Of a stretch of 13,805 nucleotides of DNA, positions 1-7,082 are shown piece after piece (position 1 is the first letter of the stretch; every line of letters starts with the position of its first letter). Origin of the DNA: JBGPLH01 sp041486365 [NCBI: Thermodesulfobacteriota bacterium] (GTDB taxonomy: Bacteria; JAUYMQ01); the NCBI GenBank assembly GCA_041486365.1, contig JBGPLH010000049.1:1-13805 (forward strand). Reading direction: 5' to 3'. The notes beneath the pieces were generated by a model. That model was not told the origin of the DNA, did no database searches, and saw nothing but the letters and a program-made list of their open reading frames with translations. Made by a program: the position numbers and the translations under genes.

Positions 1-548
1 AACGCGTAGGTGTCCGGGAAGCAGTAGCCCTCCAGGGTCGCACCCGGCACGCCGAGCGATTTCACGAAGGCGGGATCCCGCGCGAGCGCGAACATTCGGT
101 CCGCCGGCGCGATCCCCGCCTTCCCGATCGCCTCCGCCATCTGCGCGAACGTCCATCCCTCCGGCAGCGTCACGAGATGCCGCTTTGTCTCCCCCTGCTC
201 GAGCTCCGACAGCACGTCGCGCGGCGTGGCCCCGGGAGGAAACTCGTACTCCCCCGCGCGCAGCTTCCGTCCGGCTCCCCGGAGCGCCGCGTACAAGGCG
301 AAGATCCGGGCATCCGACACCACGCCTCCCGCCTCGAGCGCGGAAGCTATGGTGCGCAGCCCCGCCCCGCCCGGAATCTCCAGCGTGCGCGGCCCGCCGG
401 CGAGGGGCCCCGGTGTCGAGACGAACCGAAGGAGCAGCAGCGGAGGGAGCGCGAGCAGGAGGAGAAGGACCGCCAGTCCGGCGAGCCACTTCCCGATTCT
501 CGATGCCTTGGCGGGCGGCGCGGGATCCGCGGTTCCGGAGGCGGTCAA
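1..548 (-). CDS. mltG: Endolytic murein transglycosylase MltG (YceG-like), C-terminus cut by window edge
   Basis: Inner-membrane lytic transglycosylase that cleaves nascent peptidoglycan strands and so limits glycan chain length. About 182 residues are visible. A short polar N-terminus (residues 1-20) precedes one strongly hydrophobic membrane segment (about 21-41, LAGLAVLLLLLALPPLLLL), then the periplasmic LysM-like region (about 54-140). Next comes the family signature LEGYCFPDTY at 172-181; its Glu (about residue 173) matches the catalytic glutamate of the E. coli enzyme. The rest of the catalytic domain lies off the left edge. The frame has no ATG or GTG near its beginning. The best start is TTG at 546-548, 4 nt after the ruvX stop, without a clear ribosome binding site, suggesting translational coupling; the start is therefore uncertain. 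The ruvX-mltG pairing is common in bacteria. Confidence 0.93.
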   Translation of the reverse strand, partial: MTASGTADPAPPAKASRIGKWLAGLAVLLLLLALPPLLLLRFVSTPGPLAGGPRTLEIPGGAGLRTIASALEAGGVVSDARIFALYAALRGAGRKLRAGEYEFPPGATPRDVLSELEQGETKRHLVTLPEGWTFAQMAEAIGKAGIAPADRMFALARDPAFVKSLGVPGATLEGYCFPDTYA

Positions 549-552
549 GGAG

Positions 553-978
553 TCACCGGGAGGCGGGGATCCGGAGGGAATCGAGGAACCCCTGGAGGAT
601 GAGCTGGGCGGCGATTCGGTCCACCGTGAGCTTGCGCCGGGAGCGGCTGAGACGGGTCTCGGTCATCGACTTCTGAGCGGCCACGGTGGTGAGGCGCTCG
701 TCCCAGCTCTGCACCGGGAGGCCGAGGGCCGCCCGGAGCATGGCGGCGAAGGCGAGGACCTTGCGGGCCTGGGGACCGATCGTCCCGTCCATGTTCCGGG
801 GAAGACCGACGACGATCCGCTCGACGCCCAGCTCCTCCACGAGCCGGCGGATCTCGTCGATCGCGTGCTGATCGGACCGGCGCTGGATCGTGGCAAGACC
901 CTGGGCGGTCCAGCCCATCGGGTCGCTCACGGCCACCCCGATCCGCCGAGACCCCAGATCCAGCCCCAGCACGCGCAT
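553..978 (-). CDS. ruvX: RuvX/YqgF family RNase H-fold nuclease (pre-16S rRNA / Holliday junction)
   Basis: A 141-aa protein, the usual family length (E. coli YqgF is 138 aa). Members act in 16S rRNA 5'-end maturation and/or as Holliday junction resolvases. The N-terminus MRVLGLDLGSRRIGVAVSD is the RNase H-fold first strand with its catalytic Asp (residue 7). VVGLPRNMDG (about 57-65), WDERLTT (92-98, acidic pair D93-E94) and the late Asp near 120 (TVDRIAAQLILQ) complete the family pattern. The frame stays open upstream to 1149, but the ATG at 976-978 gives the exact family N-terminus and has a GGGAG sequence about 10 nt upstream; the extra 57 residues would be low-complexity Gly/Pro-rich sequence. 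mltG follows 4 nt downstream. A candidate promoter lies at 1024-1052. Confidence 0.96.
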   Translation of the reverse strand: MRVLGLDLGSRRIGVAVSDPMGWTAQGLATIQRRSDQHAIDEIRRLVEELGVERIVVGLPRNMDGTIGPQARKVLAFAAMLRAALGLPVQSWDERLTTVAAQKSMTETRLSRSRRKLTVDRIAAQLILQGFLDSLRIPASR

Positions 979-1023
979 CGCCCCCGCTCCCAGCGTGTCG
1001 GCCCCTTTTCCCGGGCCCATCGG

Positions 1024-1052
1024 AGTATGCCTCCCCTCCGAGGGGGGATCAA
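1024..1052 (-). promoter_or_regulatory. Candidate sigma70-type promoter for ruvX-mltG
   Basis: Read on the minus strand, TTGATC (1047-1052) and CATACT (1024-1029) are separated by exactly 17 nt. Each hexamer matches the consensus at 4 of 6 positions. The expected start of transcription is near 1017, giving a leader of about 40 nt before the ruvX ATG at 978. The spacer is itself a short inverted repeat (CCCCT-CGG-AGGGG). This is prediction from motif and position only. Confidence 0.4.
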
Positions 1053-1088
1053 TGCAGGCCGGACAATGCCCGCCCGCATGGCTCAAGG

Positions 1089-1147
1089 TTTTCGGGCGAG
1101 GTCCGAAAAGAGGAGGAGGGAGGAGGGGCGTGCACCCGGGCCCCTCC
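1089..1147. other. Two perfect inverted repeats in the ruvX / HEAT-gene intergenic region
   Basis: The first hairpin has TTTTCGG at 1089-1095 and CCGAAAA at 1103-1109, with a 7-nt loop. The second has GGAGGGGC at 1122-1129 and GCCCCTCC at 1140-1147, with a 10-nt loop. Between them runs a purine-only stretch (1107-1128). Neither is followed directly by a U-tract on either strand, so I do not call them terminators. They lie upstream of both divergent genes and could be operator sites or RNA leader structures. Otherwise the region 979-1250 holds only the candidate ruvX promoter and the hairpin next to the HEAT start. Confidence 0.4.
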
Positions 1148-1230
1148 ACGTATGTCCCTTTCCGGATTTTTTGTCGGCCCGCGCCTCCCTGGAGCCGGCC
1201 CTCGCTTCACGAGGGACCTCCGGGCGCGGG

Positions 1231-1246
1231 ACCTCCGGCGGGAGGT
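1231..1246 (+). promoter_or_regulatory. Shine-Dalgarno inside a small hairpin before the HEAT-repeat gene
   Basis: ACCTCC (1231-1236), a 4-nt loop GGCG, and GGAGGT (1241-1246) form a perfect 6-bp stem. GGAGGT is a full-strength ribosome binding site 4 nt before the TTG at 1251. A second ACCTCC lies at 1216-1221, so the mRNA carries two possible anti-Shine-Dalgarno strands. The ribosome binding site supports the TTG start. Sequestration of the site is an inference from pairing. Confidence 0.45.
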
Positions 1247-1250
1247 CGGC

Positions 1251-1811
1251 TTGCACCCAGAGCGAATCGAGAAGTTGAGGAAGGCGCTGAAGGACGTGAG
1301 CCCGGCCGTGCGGCAGGCCGCATCGGGCTCCCTCGAGCGCATGGAAGCCAAGGCAAACGTCGGGCGATTCGCCGCGCAGCTGAAGAGCGACGACAAGGTC
1401 GCCCGGATGCGGGCGGTGTACGCGCTGGGCGAGATCGCCACCGAGGAGGCCCTCACGCCGCTCGTGGCCGCGCTCACCGACCCGGTCCACGACGTGCGCT
1501 GCGCGGCCATTCGCGTGCTGGGCGAGATCCACGAGCCGCGCACGCTCGGCCCCCTGTTCGATCTCCTGGATGATCCCGACGCGAGCGTCCGCGCGCTCGC
1601 GATCGAGGCGCTGGGCAATTTCGGGGACAAGCGCCTCGCGGACGGTTTCCTGGCGCTCCTTTCCACCGACGACACCGAGATCCTCCGCCGCGTCGTGACG
1701 GCCCTTGGCCAGCTCCGCGAGACGCGGGCCGAGGGATCGCTCGTGAAGCTGCTCGATCACCCCGAGGCCGACGTTCGGGAGGCGGCCGCCGCGGCGCTCG
1801 GCGCGATCTAG
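1251..1811 (+). CDS. Small HEAT-repeat protein
   Basis: About 186 aa made almost entirely of HEAT/PBS-lyase-like helical repeats with a period of roughly 31 residues. Recurring cores include MRAVYALGEIATEEALTPLV, VRCAAIRVLGEIHEPRTLGPL, VRALAIEALGNFGDKRLADGF and VREAAAAALGAI at the very end. Such solenoids are protein-protein interaction scaffolds; no catalytic motif or signal peptide is seen. I chose TTG at 1251 because GGAGGT ends 4 nt before it. An in-frame ATG at 1152 would add 33 residues of Arg/Gly/Pro-rich sequence, with no ribosome binding site. It converges on the HD-GYP gene, whose operon partner is also a HEAT protein, so these three genes may work together; that is inference. No specific family name can be given. 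Confidence 0.82.
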   Translation: MHPERIEKLRKALKDVSPAVRQAASGSLERMEAKANVGRFAAQLKSDDKVARMRAVYALGEIATEEALTPLVAALTDPVHDVRCAAIRVLGEIHEPRTLGPLFDLLDDPDASVRALAIEALGNFGDKRLADGFLALLSTDDTEILRRVVTALGQLRETRAEGSLVKLLDHPEADVREAAAAALGAI

Positions 1812-1858
1812 AATCCATCACGAGATCATACGCGACCCGGTACGCTCCACGAAAAGCG

Positions 1859-1890
1859 AACGGCCCGCCGTGAGGCGGGCCGTTTGATTC
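1859..1890. terminator. Bidirectional hairpin between converging HEAT and HD-GYP genes
   Basis: AACGGCCCGCC (1859-1869) and GGCGGGCCGTT (1874-1884) pair perfectly over 11 bp with a GTGA loop. On the plus strand a short T-rich stretch (TTTGATT) follows; on the minus strand the stem is followed by CGCTTTTC. It lies 47 nt after the HEAT stop and 64 nt past the HD-GYP stop, so it can serve both. The U-tracts are short, so strength is uncertain. Confidence 0.75.
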
Positions 1891-1948
1891 CAGTCGGACA
1901 TGGTCGGTCTGCGCTCATCGCGCGGGACGGGGAATCGGACAAGACGAT

Positions 1949-3301
1949 TCAGGCCTTCAGGTACTGCGCCGGGTCGATCCCCAAGAGCATCGGGTTCACG
2001 CTCGTGACCACGGAGCGGGTGTCGCCGTCAGGCCCCGCGGGTTGGTCGGCGAGATCGACCTCCAGCGGCGTCTCCAGCGGGTTACCCTCGGTGTCCGTGA
2101 TGATCTTCACCTTCGGCGTGAGCACGTCGAGCTGGTTCGGCGTCAGCACCATCGCGATCTCGTTGGAGGTGAGCCGGACGATCGTGCCGGCCGGGTACGT
2201 GCCGAGCATGTCGACGAAACGCTCCACCATGTCCGGGTCGAGATCCTTGCCCGAGAGCTTTCGCATGAGCTTGATCGCGTCGGTGGGCGGCCGCGGCTTC
2301 TGGTAGGGACGGAGCGTGGTGAGCGCGTCGTAGCAATCGGCTATCGCCACGGCCATGCTCCAGGGGTGCACCGTTCGTCCCGTCTCGATCTTCGGGTAGC
2401 CCTCCAGGTTGTACTTCACGTGATGCATGAGGACGATCTCGTCCGTCTCCGGGGGGACCCCCTGCATCCGGGCGACTATCTCCGCGCCGAGCACGGGGTG
2501 CTTCTTCATGATGGCGATCTCCTGCTCCGTGAGGCTCCCCGGTTTCTTGATGATCTCCTCGGCAGTGCGGACCTTGCCCACGTCATGCAGCATGCCCGCC
2601 AGGCCCACGGCCTGCATCTGGTCCCCGGAGAGACCCTCGTGGGCCGCGAAGGCGAGGCAGAGCATGCCGACGTTCACCGAGTGGACGTAGGTGTAGTCGT
2701 CGTACTCCTTGAGCATCGTCAGCGCGAGCAGCGCGCTCTTGTCCTTGAGGATCACTTCCGTCATCTCCCTGATGACGCCCTTCGCGGGCTCGGAGGACGG
2801 GATACGGCCCATCCGCAGCTCGGACATCAGGTCGAAGACCACGCTGATCGAGTGCTCGTACACCTCTCGCGCCCGCTCGCGCAGGTCCTCGTCGAGCGGT
2901 TTCACGCGAACATGGGTCACCTGGCGCTTCTCGAGGATCGAGGCGATCCCGCCCAAGGTCTCGGTCTCGGGCAGCGACAGCGCGAGGGCGCTCAGGAACT
3001 CCTGCACCTCTCGGAGTTCGAGCCCGCCCAGGAAGGAGAAAGACTCGACCTTCCGGTCGCGCAGGCGGGGGTACAGCTCCTTCCAGACCGGGTCCGGCTC
3101 GTAGTAGGGGATCTCATCGAACACGAGCACGTCGTCGATGATCCCGAGCAGAATGGGGTCCCGCTCCTTCAGCAGATCGAGCAGCGCCTCGTGGGCCCTC
3201 TTCACCGGCTGGAAGCTCGACGGGTGACCCGGCGGGTAGAGCGCCACGTTGCGGATCGCACCGCAGAAGTGCTTGGTGATCTGGGTGATCAGGTCCTTCA
3301 T
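1949..3301 (-). CDS. HD-GYP domain protein with an N-terminal YP-x2-HP domain
   Basis: A 450-aa predicted cyclic-di-GMP phosphodiesterase or related sensor. Residues about 195-370 carry the HD-GYP fold: H207 (YVHSVN), the metal pair H239-D240 with K243 (GMLHDVGKV), H268 (KKHP), H293-H294 (LMHHVKYNLEGYP), the GYP triad at 301-303, and D322 (VAIADCYDALTT). All key ligands are present, so the enzyme looks active. Residues 1-110 form a separate domain with LYPPGHP at 21-27, resembling residues 54-160 of the upstream HEAT protein. The tail (about 370-450) looks like a small beta domain. No membrane segment is visible, so it is probably cytoplasmic. The ATG at 3299-3301 has AGGGAGAG just upstream. 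It lies 25 nt after the HEAT gene in the same operon. The substrate (c-di-GMP or another cyclic dinucleotide) cannot be read from sequence. Confidence 0.93.
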   Translation of the reverse strand: MKDLITQITKHFCGAIRNVALYPPGHPSSFQPVKRAHEALLDLLKERDPILLGIIDDVLVFDEIPYYEPDPVWKELYPRLRDRKVESFSFLGGLELREVQEFLSALALSLPETETLGGIASILEKRQVTHVRVKPLDEDLRERAREVYEHSISVVFDLMSELRMGRIPSSEPAKGVIREMTEVILKDKSALLALTMLKEYDDYTYVHSVNVGMLCLAFAAHEGLSGDQMQAVGLAGMLHDVGKVRTAEEIIKKPGSLTEQEIAIMKKHPVLGAEIVARMQGVPPETDEIVLMHHVKYNLEGYPKIETGRTVHPWSMAVAIADCYDALTTLRPYQKPRPPTDAIKLMRKLSGKDLDPDMVERFVDMLGTYPAGTIVRLTSNEIAMVLTPNQLDVLTPKVKIITDTEGNPLETPLEVDLADQPAGPDGDTRSVVTSVNPMLLGIDPAQYLKA

Positions 3302-3326
3302 GGCTCTCCCTGAAAGCCGCCCGGGA

Positions 3327-5027
3327 TCAGGCGGCGGGCCCCTGGATCGCGGTGCGGCAGATCTCGGCCACCTTGGTGTTGGACGAACGGAGCCCCGGCG
3401 CGAGGAGCTCCCGGGCTTCCTCCGAGTTGATGCGGGCGAGTGCCTGGGCCGCGACTTCCCGGAGCGCCTCGTTCCGCCGCGGGAAGAGGATCGAACGGCG
3501 CCGGAAGACGCGTCCGATCGCGGGAACGACGGCCGGTCCCCCGATCTTCGCGAGCGCCTTGATCACCTCGCGGTGCAGCTCGACGCGCACGCGCCACAGA
3601 GGCTGCGAGAGCAGCGAGAGCAACGCGGGCACCGCCTCGGGATCGCGCATCTGCCCGAGCGCGAAGGCGGCGAGCAGTTGCACTTCCCCCTCGGCGTGCC
3701 GCAGGTGCATTTCGAGAATCGCGCGCGCTTCGTGCGATCCGATCTTGCCCAGCGCCTTCATCGCCTCCTTCGGGACACGCGGGTCCGGATGGGCGCAGAT
3801 GGGCTCGAGGGCCTGGATGGCAGCGGGATGGCCGATCTCGCCGAGGATCGTCACGGCGTTCCGGACGACGTACCAGCGCTCGTCCGAGAGCGGTCCCAGG
3901 AGGAGCGGTATCGCCGGCTCCCCGAAGCCCGCGATCGTGTCGGCGAGCATGCGCCGCTGGCTCACGGTGCGGGCGCGGCCCAGAGGCTCGATCAGCGCGG
4001 AAATCGCGCCGGGACCAATCTGCCACAGGAGCCCCATGAGCTTCGTCGCCGCCGTGTGGGTCCTGCGCAGAAGGCGGTCCACGAGGAAGGCGATCATCTG
4101 GGGAGAGGCCAGCTCCTGAAGCGCCGCCATCGCCTCGGGTACGATCGCCGGATCTCGATCTTCGCGGCCTTCCGAGTGGGTAGAGAGCACCCGCAGCGCG
4201 CGGTATACGTCCTCGTGCTTGAAGGGTGGGTTCATCTCGCGGACGTATCGCACGAGGTCGGTGGCCAGCGCGGCATAGCCGGCGCCGTCGGCCGCCGCGT
4301 CGAGCTCGGAGAGGCGCTTGACCAGTTCCTGCTGCGCCGGCACGGCCTCGGGCGGCAGAGCGAGCGGCTCCTCCTCGATCGGGTCCCCCGGCTCCATCCC
4401 CTCTTCCGGCGCGAAGACCTCTTCCGCGGGAACCGGCGACTGATCGCCATAGAGCAGATCCTGGTAATTGATCTCGTTGGCCCAGATGTTGCGCACTTCG
4501 CGGGCGAACAGGAGTTTCTCGACGCCGCCGGCGGCCTGCACGGTCGCCGGGTCGGTGACGAGCGCGCGGACGAATCCGTCGAGCTCCTGAGGCTGCACGC
4601 CTGCCTGGAGGTGGAATTTCTTGACCCGGCGGTAGGTGCACTGCACCGCGATGTTGCGAATCTCCGGGAGATCGCCGCCGACGGGCTTGCCGTTTCGGCA
4701 CAGGTTCTGGCTTCGAACCTCCAGGACGAGCGGCCGCCCCTCACCGAGCAGCGGGACGAGCGACGCATGGCACTTCTCGAGGATCGCGGCGAAGGCCGGA
4801 TGGTTCTCGGGATAGAACTGCGCACCCTTGATGGCGCGGAAAAGCTTGAGGAGGAATTGGGCGATCGGTGATTCCCTGGCGGCGCGATCGGCGGCGGCCG
4901 CGGCCGCGGCGTCGGGCCGCTGTGGGCGCGCGGTCTCCGGGCGCGGCGCGCCGGAGGAGGCGGCGATCGGAGGCGGGGCCGGATGACTGCCGGACCCACC
5001 CGCGTTGGGGGCGGACTTGTCGGTCAT
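3327..5027 (-). CDS. HEAT-repeat protein with N-terminal domain shared with the HD-GYP partner
   Basis: 566 aa. Residues 1-53 are a disordered Ala/Pro-rich leader. Residues 54-160 form a domain carrying FYPENHP (71-77), matching the N-terminus of the HD-GYP protein encoded next. An acidic Pro/Glu-rich linker follows (about 195-230). Residues about 300-560 are HEAT repeats, for example VVRNAVTILGEIGHPAAIQAL, PKEAMKALGKIGSHEARAIL, VQLLAAFALGQMRDPEAVPAL and HREVIKALAKIGGPAVVPAI. No catalytic motif, signal peptide or membrane span is seen. The protein is probably a scaffold or sensor that engages the HD-GYP protein or a shared partner; this follows from domain sharing and the 25-nt operon spacing, not from known family function. 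The ATG at 5025-5027 has only a weak GGGAAG-type ribosome binding site, and I found no convincing promoter upstream of it. Confidence 0.85.
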   Translation of the reverse strand: MTDKSAPNAGGSGSHPAPPPIAASSGAPRPETARPQRPDAAAAAAADRAARESPIAQFLLKLFRAIKGAQFYPENHPAFAAILEKCHASLVPLLGEGRPLVLEVRSQNLCRNGKPVGGDLPEIRNIAVQCTYRRVKKFHLQAGVQPQELDGFVRALVTDPATVQAAGGVEKLLFAREVRNIWANEINYQDLLYGDQSPVPAEEVFAPEEGMEPGDPIEEEPLALPPEAVPAQQELVKRLSELDAAADGAGYAALATDLVRYVREMNPPFKHEDVYRALRVLSTHSEGREDRDPAIVPEAMAALQELASPQMIAFLVDRLLRRTHTAATKLMGLLWQIGPGAISALIEPLGRARTVSQRRMLADTIAGFGEPAIPLLLGPLSDERWYVVRNAVTILGEIGHPAAIQALEPICAHPDPRVPKEAMKALGKIGSHEARAILEMHLRHAEGEVQLLAAFALGQMRDPEAVPALLSLLSQPLWRVRVELHREVIKALAKIGGPAVVPAIGRVFRRRSILFPRRNEALREVAAQALARINSEEARELLAPGLRSSNTKVAEICRTAIQGPAA

Positions 5028-5118
5028 GTAGGGCTTCCCACGGGTTTGGCCGTACTCTTGTCATCGGCCCGCGGGGCCGGAAACTTGAGGGACCGGAACC
5101 CCCGGACCCTAGGAAATT

Positions 5119-5137
5119 CCCCTTTCGTCCAAAGGGG
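5119..5137. other. Perfect inverted repeat in the divergent HEAT / pgpA intergenic region
   Basis: CCCCTTT (5119-5125) and AAAGGGG (5131-5137) are separated by 5 nt. The element sits about 30 bp upstream of the candidate pgpA -35 box and about 90 bp upstream of the divergent HEAT gene start. That is a reasonable place for an operator acting on either gene. There is no direct evidence of function. Confidence 0.35.
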
Positions 5138-5166
5138 TTGACCGGTCTCGGGAGACGTTGCCGGCG

Positions 5167-5196
5167 TTGACAGGCCGCATCCCGCCCGACTAGACT
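5167..5196 (+). promoter_or_regulatory. Sigma70-type promoter for pgpA-cinA-thpR
   Basis: A perfect -35 box TTGACA (5167-5172), an 18-nt spacer, and TAGACT (5191-5196, 4 of 6 matches). Transcription would begin near 5203, about 38 nt before the pgpA TTG start. It is the best promoter match I found in the window. Confidence 0.65.
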
Positions 5197-5240
5197 CCAC
5201 CGCCCCCGGACGCCCCGGGACGCCGCCCTGAGGGAGCCCC

Positions 5241-5720
5241 TTGCGACGCCTGATTCTCTTCATCGCCACGGGCGCGGGCTCGGGCTACGTCCCGGGTGCC
5301 CCCGGGACCGCAGGCGCGGCGGTGGGCACGCTGCTCTTCCTCCTGGGGCTGCGCGCGCTGCCGGCGCCTCTCTACCTCCTCACCCTCGCCGCCGCCATCG
5401 CGCTGGCCGTCTGGGCCTCGGACGAGGCGATACCGATCTTCGGCAGCAAGGATCCCCGCCAGGTCACGATCGACGAGGTGGTGGGCGTCCTCACCACGCT
5501 CGCGCTTCTTCCGAAGGCGACTTCCCCCGCGAACGATCACCTTCTCGTTTTTCTTGGATTCCTGTTCTTCCGGATCTTTGATATCCTCAAACCGCCTCCG
5601 GTCCGGAACATCGAGCGCGCGGCCCCCGGCGGCCTGGGCATCGTGCTCGACGACGTGGCCGCGGGCGTCTACGCGAATCTCTCCCTCCGGATCGTCGCGC
5701 ACCTGCTGTCCCTCTCTTGA
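5241..5720 (+). CDS. pgpA: Phosphatidylglycerophosphatase A
   Basis: Membrane enzyme that dephosphorylates phosphatidylglycerol phosphate to phosphatidylglycerol. At 159 aa it has typical family length. Conserved blocks are the N-terminal ATGAGSGYVPGAPGTAG (9-25), the acidic DPRQVTIDEVVG (71-82), FRIFDILKPPP (110-120) and the catalytic GGLGIVLDDVAAG (130-142) with its Asp pair. Hydrophobic stretches near 26-58, 82-91 and 101-113 are consistent with several membrane segments. The start is TTG at 5241, placed by AGGGAG at 5231-5236 and by the family N-terminus. It is the first gene of the operon with cinA, which begins 12 nt downstream. Confidence 0.96.
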   Translation: MRRLILFIATGAGSGYVPGAPGTAGAAVGTLLFLLGLRALPAPLYLLTLAAAIALAVWASDEAIPIFGSKDPRQVTIDEVVGVLTTLALLPKATSPANDHLLVFLGFLFFRIFDILKPPPVRNIERAAPGGLGIVLDDVAAGVYANLSLRIVAHLLSLS

Positions 5721-5732
5721 CCGGGATCCCGG

Positions 5733-6986
5733 ATGCAGCCTCTCGCGGCCGAGATCATCGCGATCGGCGATGAGGTCTTGAACGGCGAGATCGTGAACTC
5801 GAACGCGGCCCACCTCGCCGTGCGCCTCGAGGACGCGGGCTGGCGCGTGATGCGCCACACCGTCGTGGGCGACGCCGAGGAGGCGATCCTCGCCGCTTTC
5901 GCGGAGGCGGCGTCGCGCGCCCGCGTGGTGATCGTGTCGGGCGGCCTGGGCCCGACGCGCGACGACATCACGAGCGAATGCGCCGCGCGCTTCTTCGACG
6001 TGCGGCGCGTGCTCAACGAGGACGTGCTGGGGGGGATCCAGGCGTTCTTCGAGCGAGTCGGCTATCCGATGACCGAGAACAACCGCAACCAGGCGATGTT
6101 CCCGGAAGGGTCCGCGGTGCTCCCCAACCCGCTCGGGACCGCGCCCGGATTCCGGATGAGCCGCGGCGACCGTCATTTCTTCTTCGTGCCGGGCGTGCCC
6201 CGCGAGATGAAGCGGATGCTCGACCGGGAGATCCTGCCGTTCCTCGAGGGAATCCTCCCGGAAGGGGCGCACCAGGCAACGGTGCTTCTGCGGACATTCG
6301 GCATGGGCGAATCGCGCCTGGACGAGCGCCTCGCGGACGTCACGGCGGGGGTGCCGGGCGTGACGATCGGATTTCGGACGCAGTTCCCCGAGAACTTCGT
6401 GCGCATCGTCGCGGAGGGGAAGGATCGGGCGGAGGCGGAGGAGCGTCTCGGGCGGGTGCGTGCCGAGGTGGAGGCGCGCCTGGGCGCGATGATCGTCGGG
6501 GAGGGCGACCGGCCCATCGAGGCGGTGGTCGGTGAGCTCCTGGCGGCACGCGGTCTCGCGATCGCCACAGCCGAGTCCTGCACGGGCGGCCTCCTGGCGG
6601 CCCGGATTACCGACATCCCAGGGAGCAGCGGCTACTTCGATCGCGGCGTGGTGACCTACTCGAACGAGGCCAAGGCGGAGCTCCTCGGCGTTCCGGCGGA
6701 AACCATCGCGAAGCACGGCGCGGTGAGCGAGCCGGTGGCGCTCGCGATGGCGGAAGGTGTGCGCCGGATGGCCGGGGTCGACCTCGGCGTGGGGATCACC
6801 GGGGTCGCGGGGCCCACAGGCGGCACGCAGGAGAAGCCGGTGGGGCTCGTCTGGATCGCCCTGGCCCACGCGGGCGGCGCGGAGGCACGCCGTTTCCAGT
6901 TCTTCGGCGATCGGGAGAGGATCCGGATCTTCAGCGCGACCGTGGCTCTGAACTGGGTCCGGACGCATGTGCTGGGCCTCGCGTGA
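5733..6986 (+). CDS. cinA: CinA: MoaB/MogA-like N-terminal domain plus nicotinamide-nucleotide amidase
   Basis: A 417-aa two-domain protein of full family length. The N-terminal domain (about 1-170) has AEIIAIGDEVLNGEIVNSN (6-24) and SGGLGPTRDDIT (69-80), the molybdopterin-binding-like COG1058 signature whose members include pyrophosphatases. The C-terminal domain (about 261-415) is the NMN deamidase, which converts NMN to nicotinate mononucleotide in pyridine-nucleotide salvage. It carries TAESCTGG (279-286, candidate nucleophile S282), VTYSNEAK (307-314) and GITGVAGPTGGT (354-365). The protein is presumed cytoplasmic. The ATG at 5733 immediately follows a 12-bp palindrome, and only GGGA is available as a ribosome binding site, so coupling to pgpA is likely. 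Linkage of cinA to recA is widespread in bacteria. Confidence 0.97.
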   Translation: MQPLAAEIIAIGDEVLNGEIVNSNAAHLAVRLEDAGWRVMRHTVVGDAEEAILAAFAEAASRARVVIVSGGLGPTRDDITSECAARFFDVRRVLNEDVLGGIQAFFERVGYPMTENNRNQAMFPEGSAVLPNPLGTAPGFRMSRGDRHFFFVPGVPREMKRMLDREILPFLEGILPEGAHQATVLLRTFGMGESRLDERLADVTAGVPGVTIGFRTQFPENFVRIVAEGKDRAEAEERLGRVRAEVEARLGAMIVGEGDRPIEAVVGELLAARGLAIATAESCTGGLLAARITDIPGSSGYFDRGVVTYSNEAKAELLGVPAETIAKHGAVSEPVALAMAEGVRRMAGVDLGVGITGVAGPTGGTQEKPVGLVWIALAHAGGAEARRFQFFGDRERIRIFSATVALNWVRTHVLGLA

Positions 6987-7082
6987 CCCGGATCATGGGA
7001 TACGGAGGGAGAGAGGCTGGACGCCGACGGGATCTTCCGGGACCTTCCCGAGCTGGCGGCGCGGGAGACCCTGCGCGCCTTC

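Noticed and set aside
979-1149. N-terminal extension of RuvX to an ATG at 1149
   Set aside because: Adds 57 residues not found in the family; the ATG at 978 gives the exact conserved N-terminus and has a ribosome binding site.
1152-1250. Upstream ATG extension of the small HEAT protein
   Set aside because: No ribosome binding site before it and a non-repeat, Arg/Gly/Pro-rich product; TTG at 1251 has a strong GGAGGT. Kept as a possibility only.
2042-4871. Long plus-strand open frames opposite the HD-GYP and HEAT genes
   Set aside because: Low-complexity His/Arg/Leu-rich translations without motifs; the minus-strand proteins have conserved catalytic and repeat patterns.
5190-6968. Long minus-strand open frame opposite pgpA-cinA
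   Set aside because: Same codon-shadow pattern; product has no recognisable domain and both plus-strand genes are clear family members.
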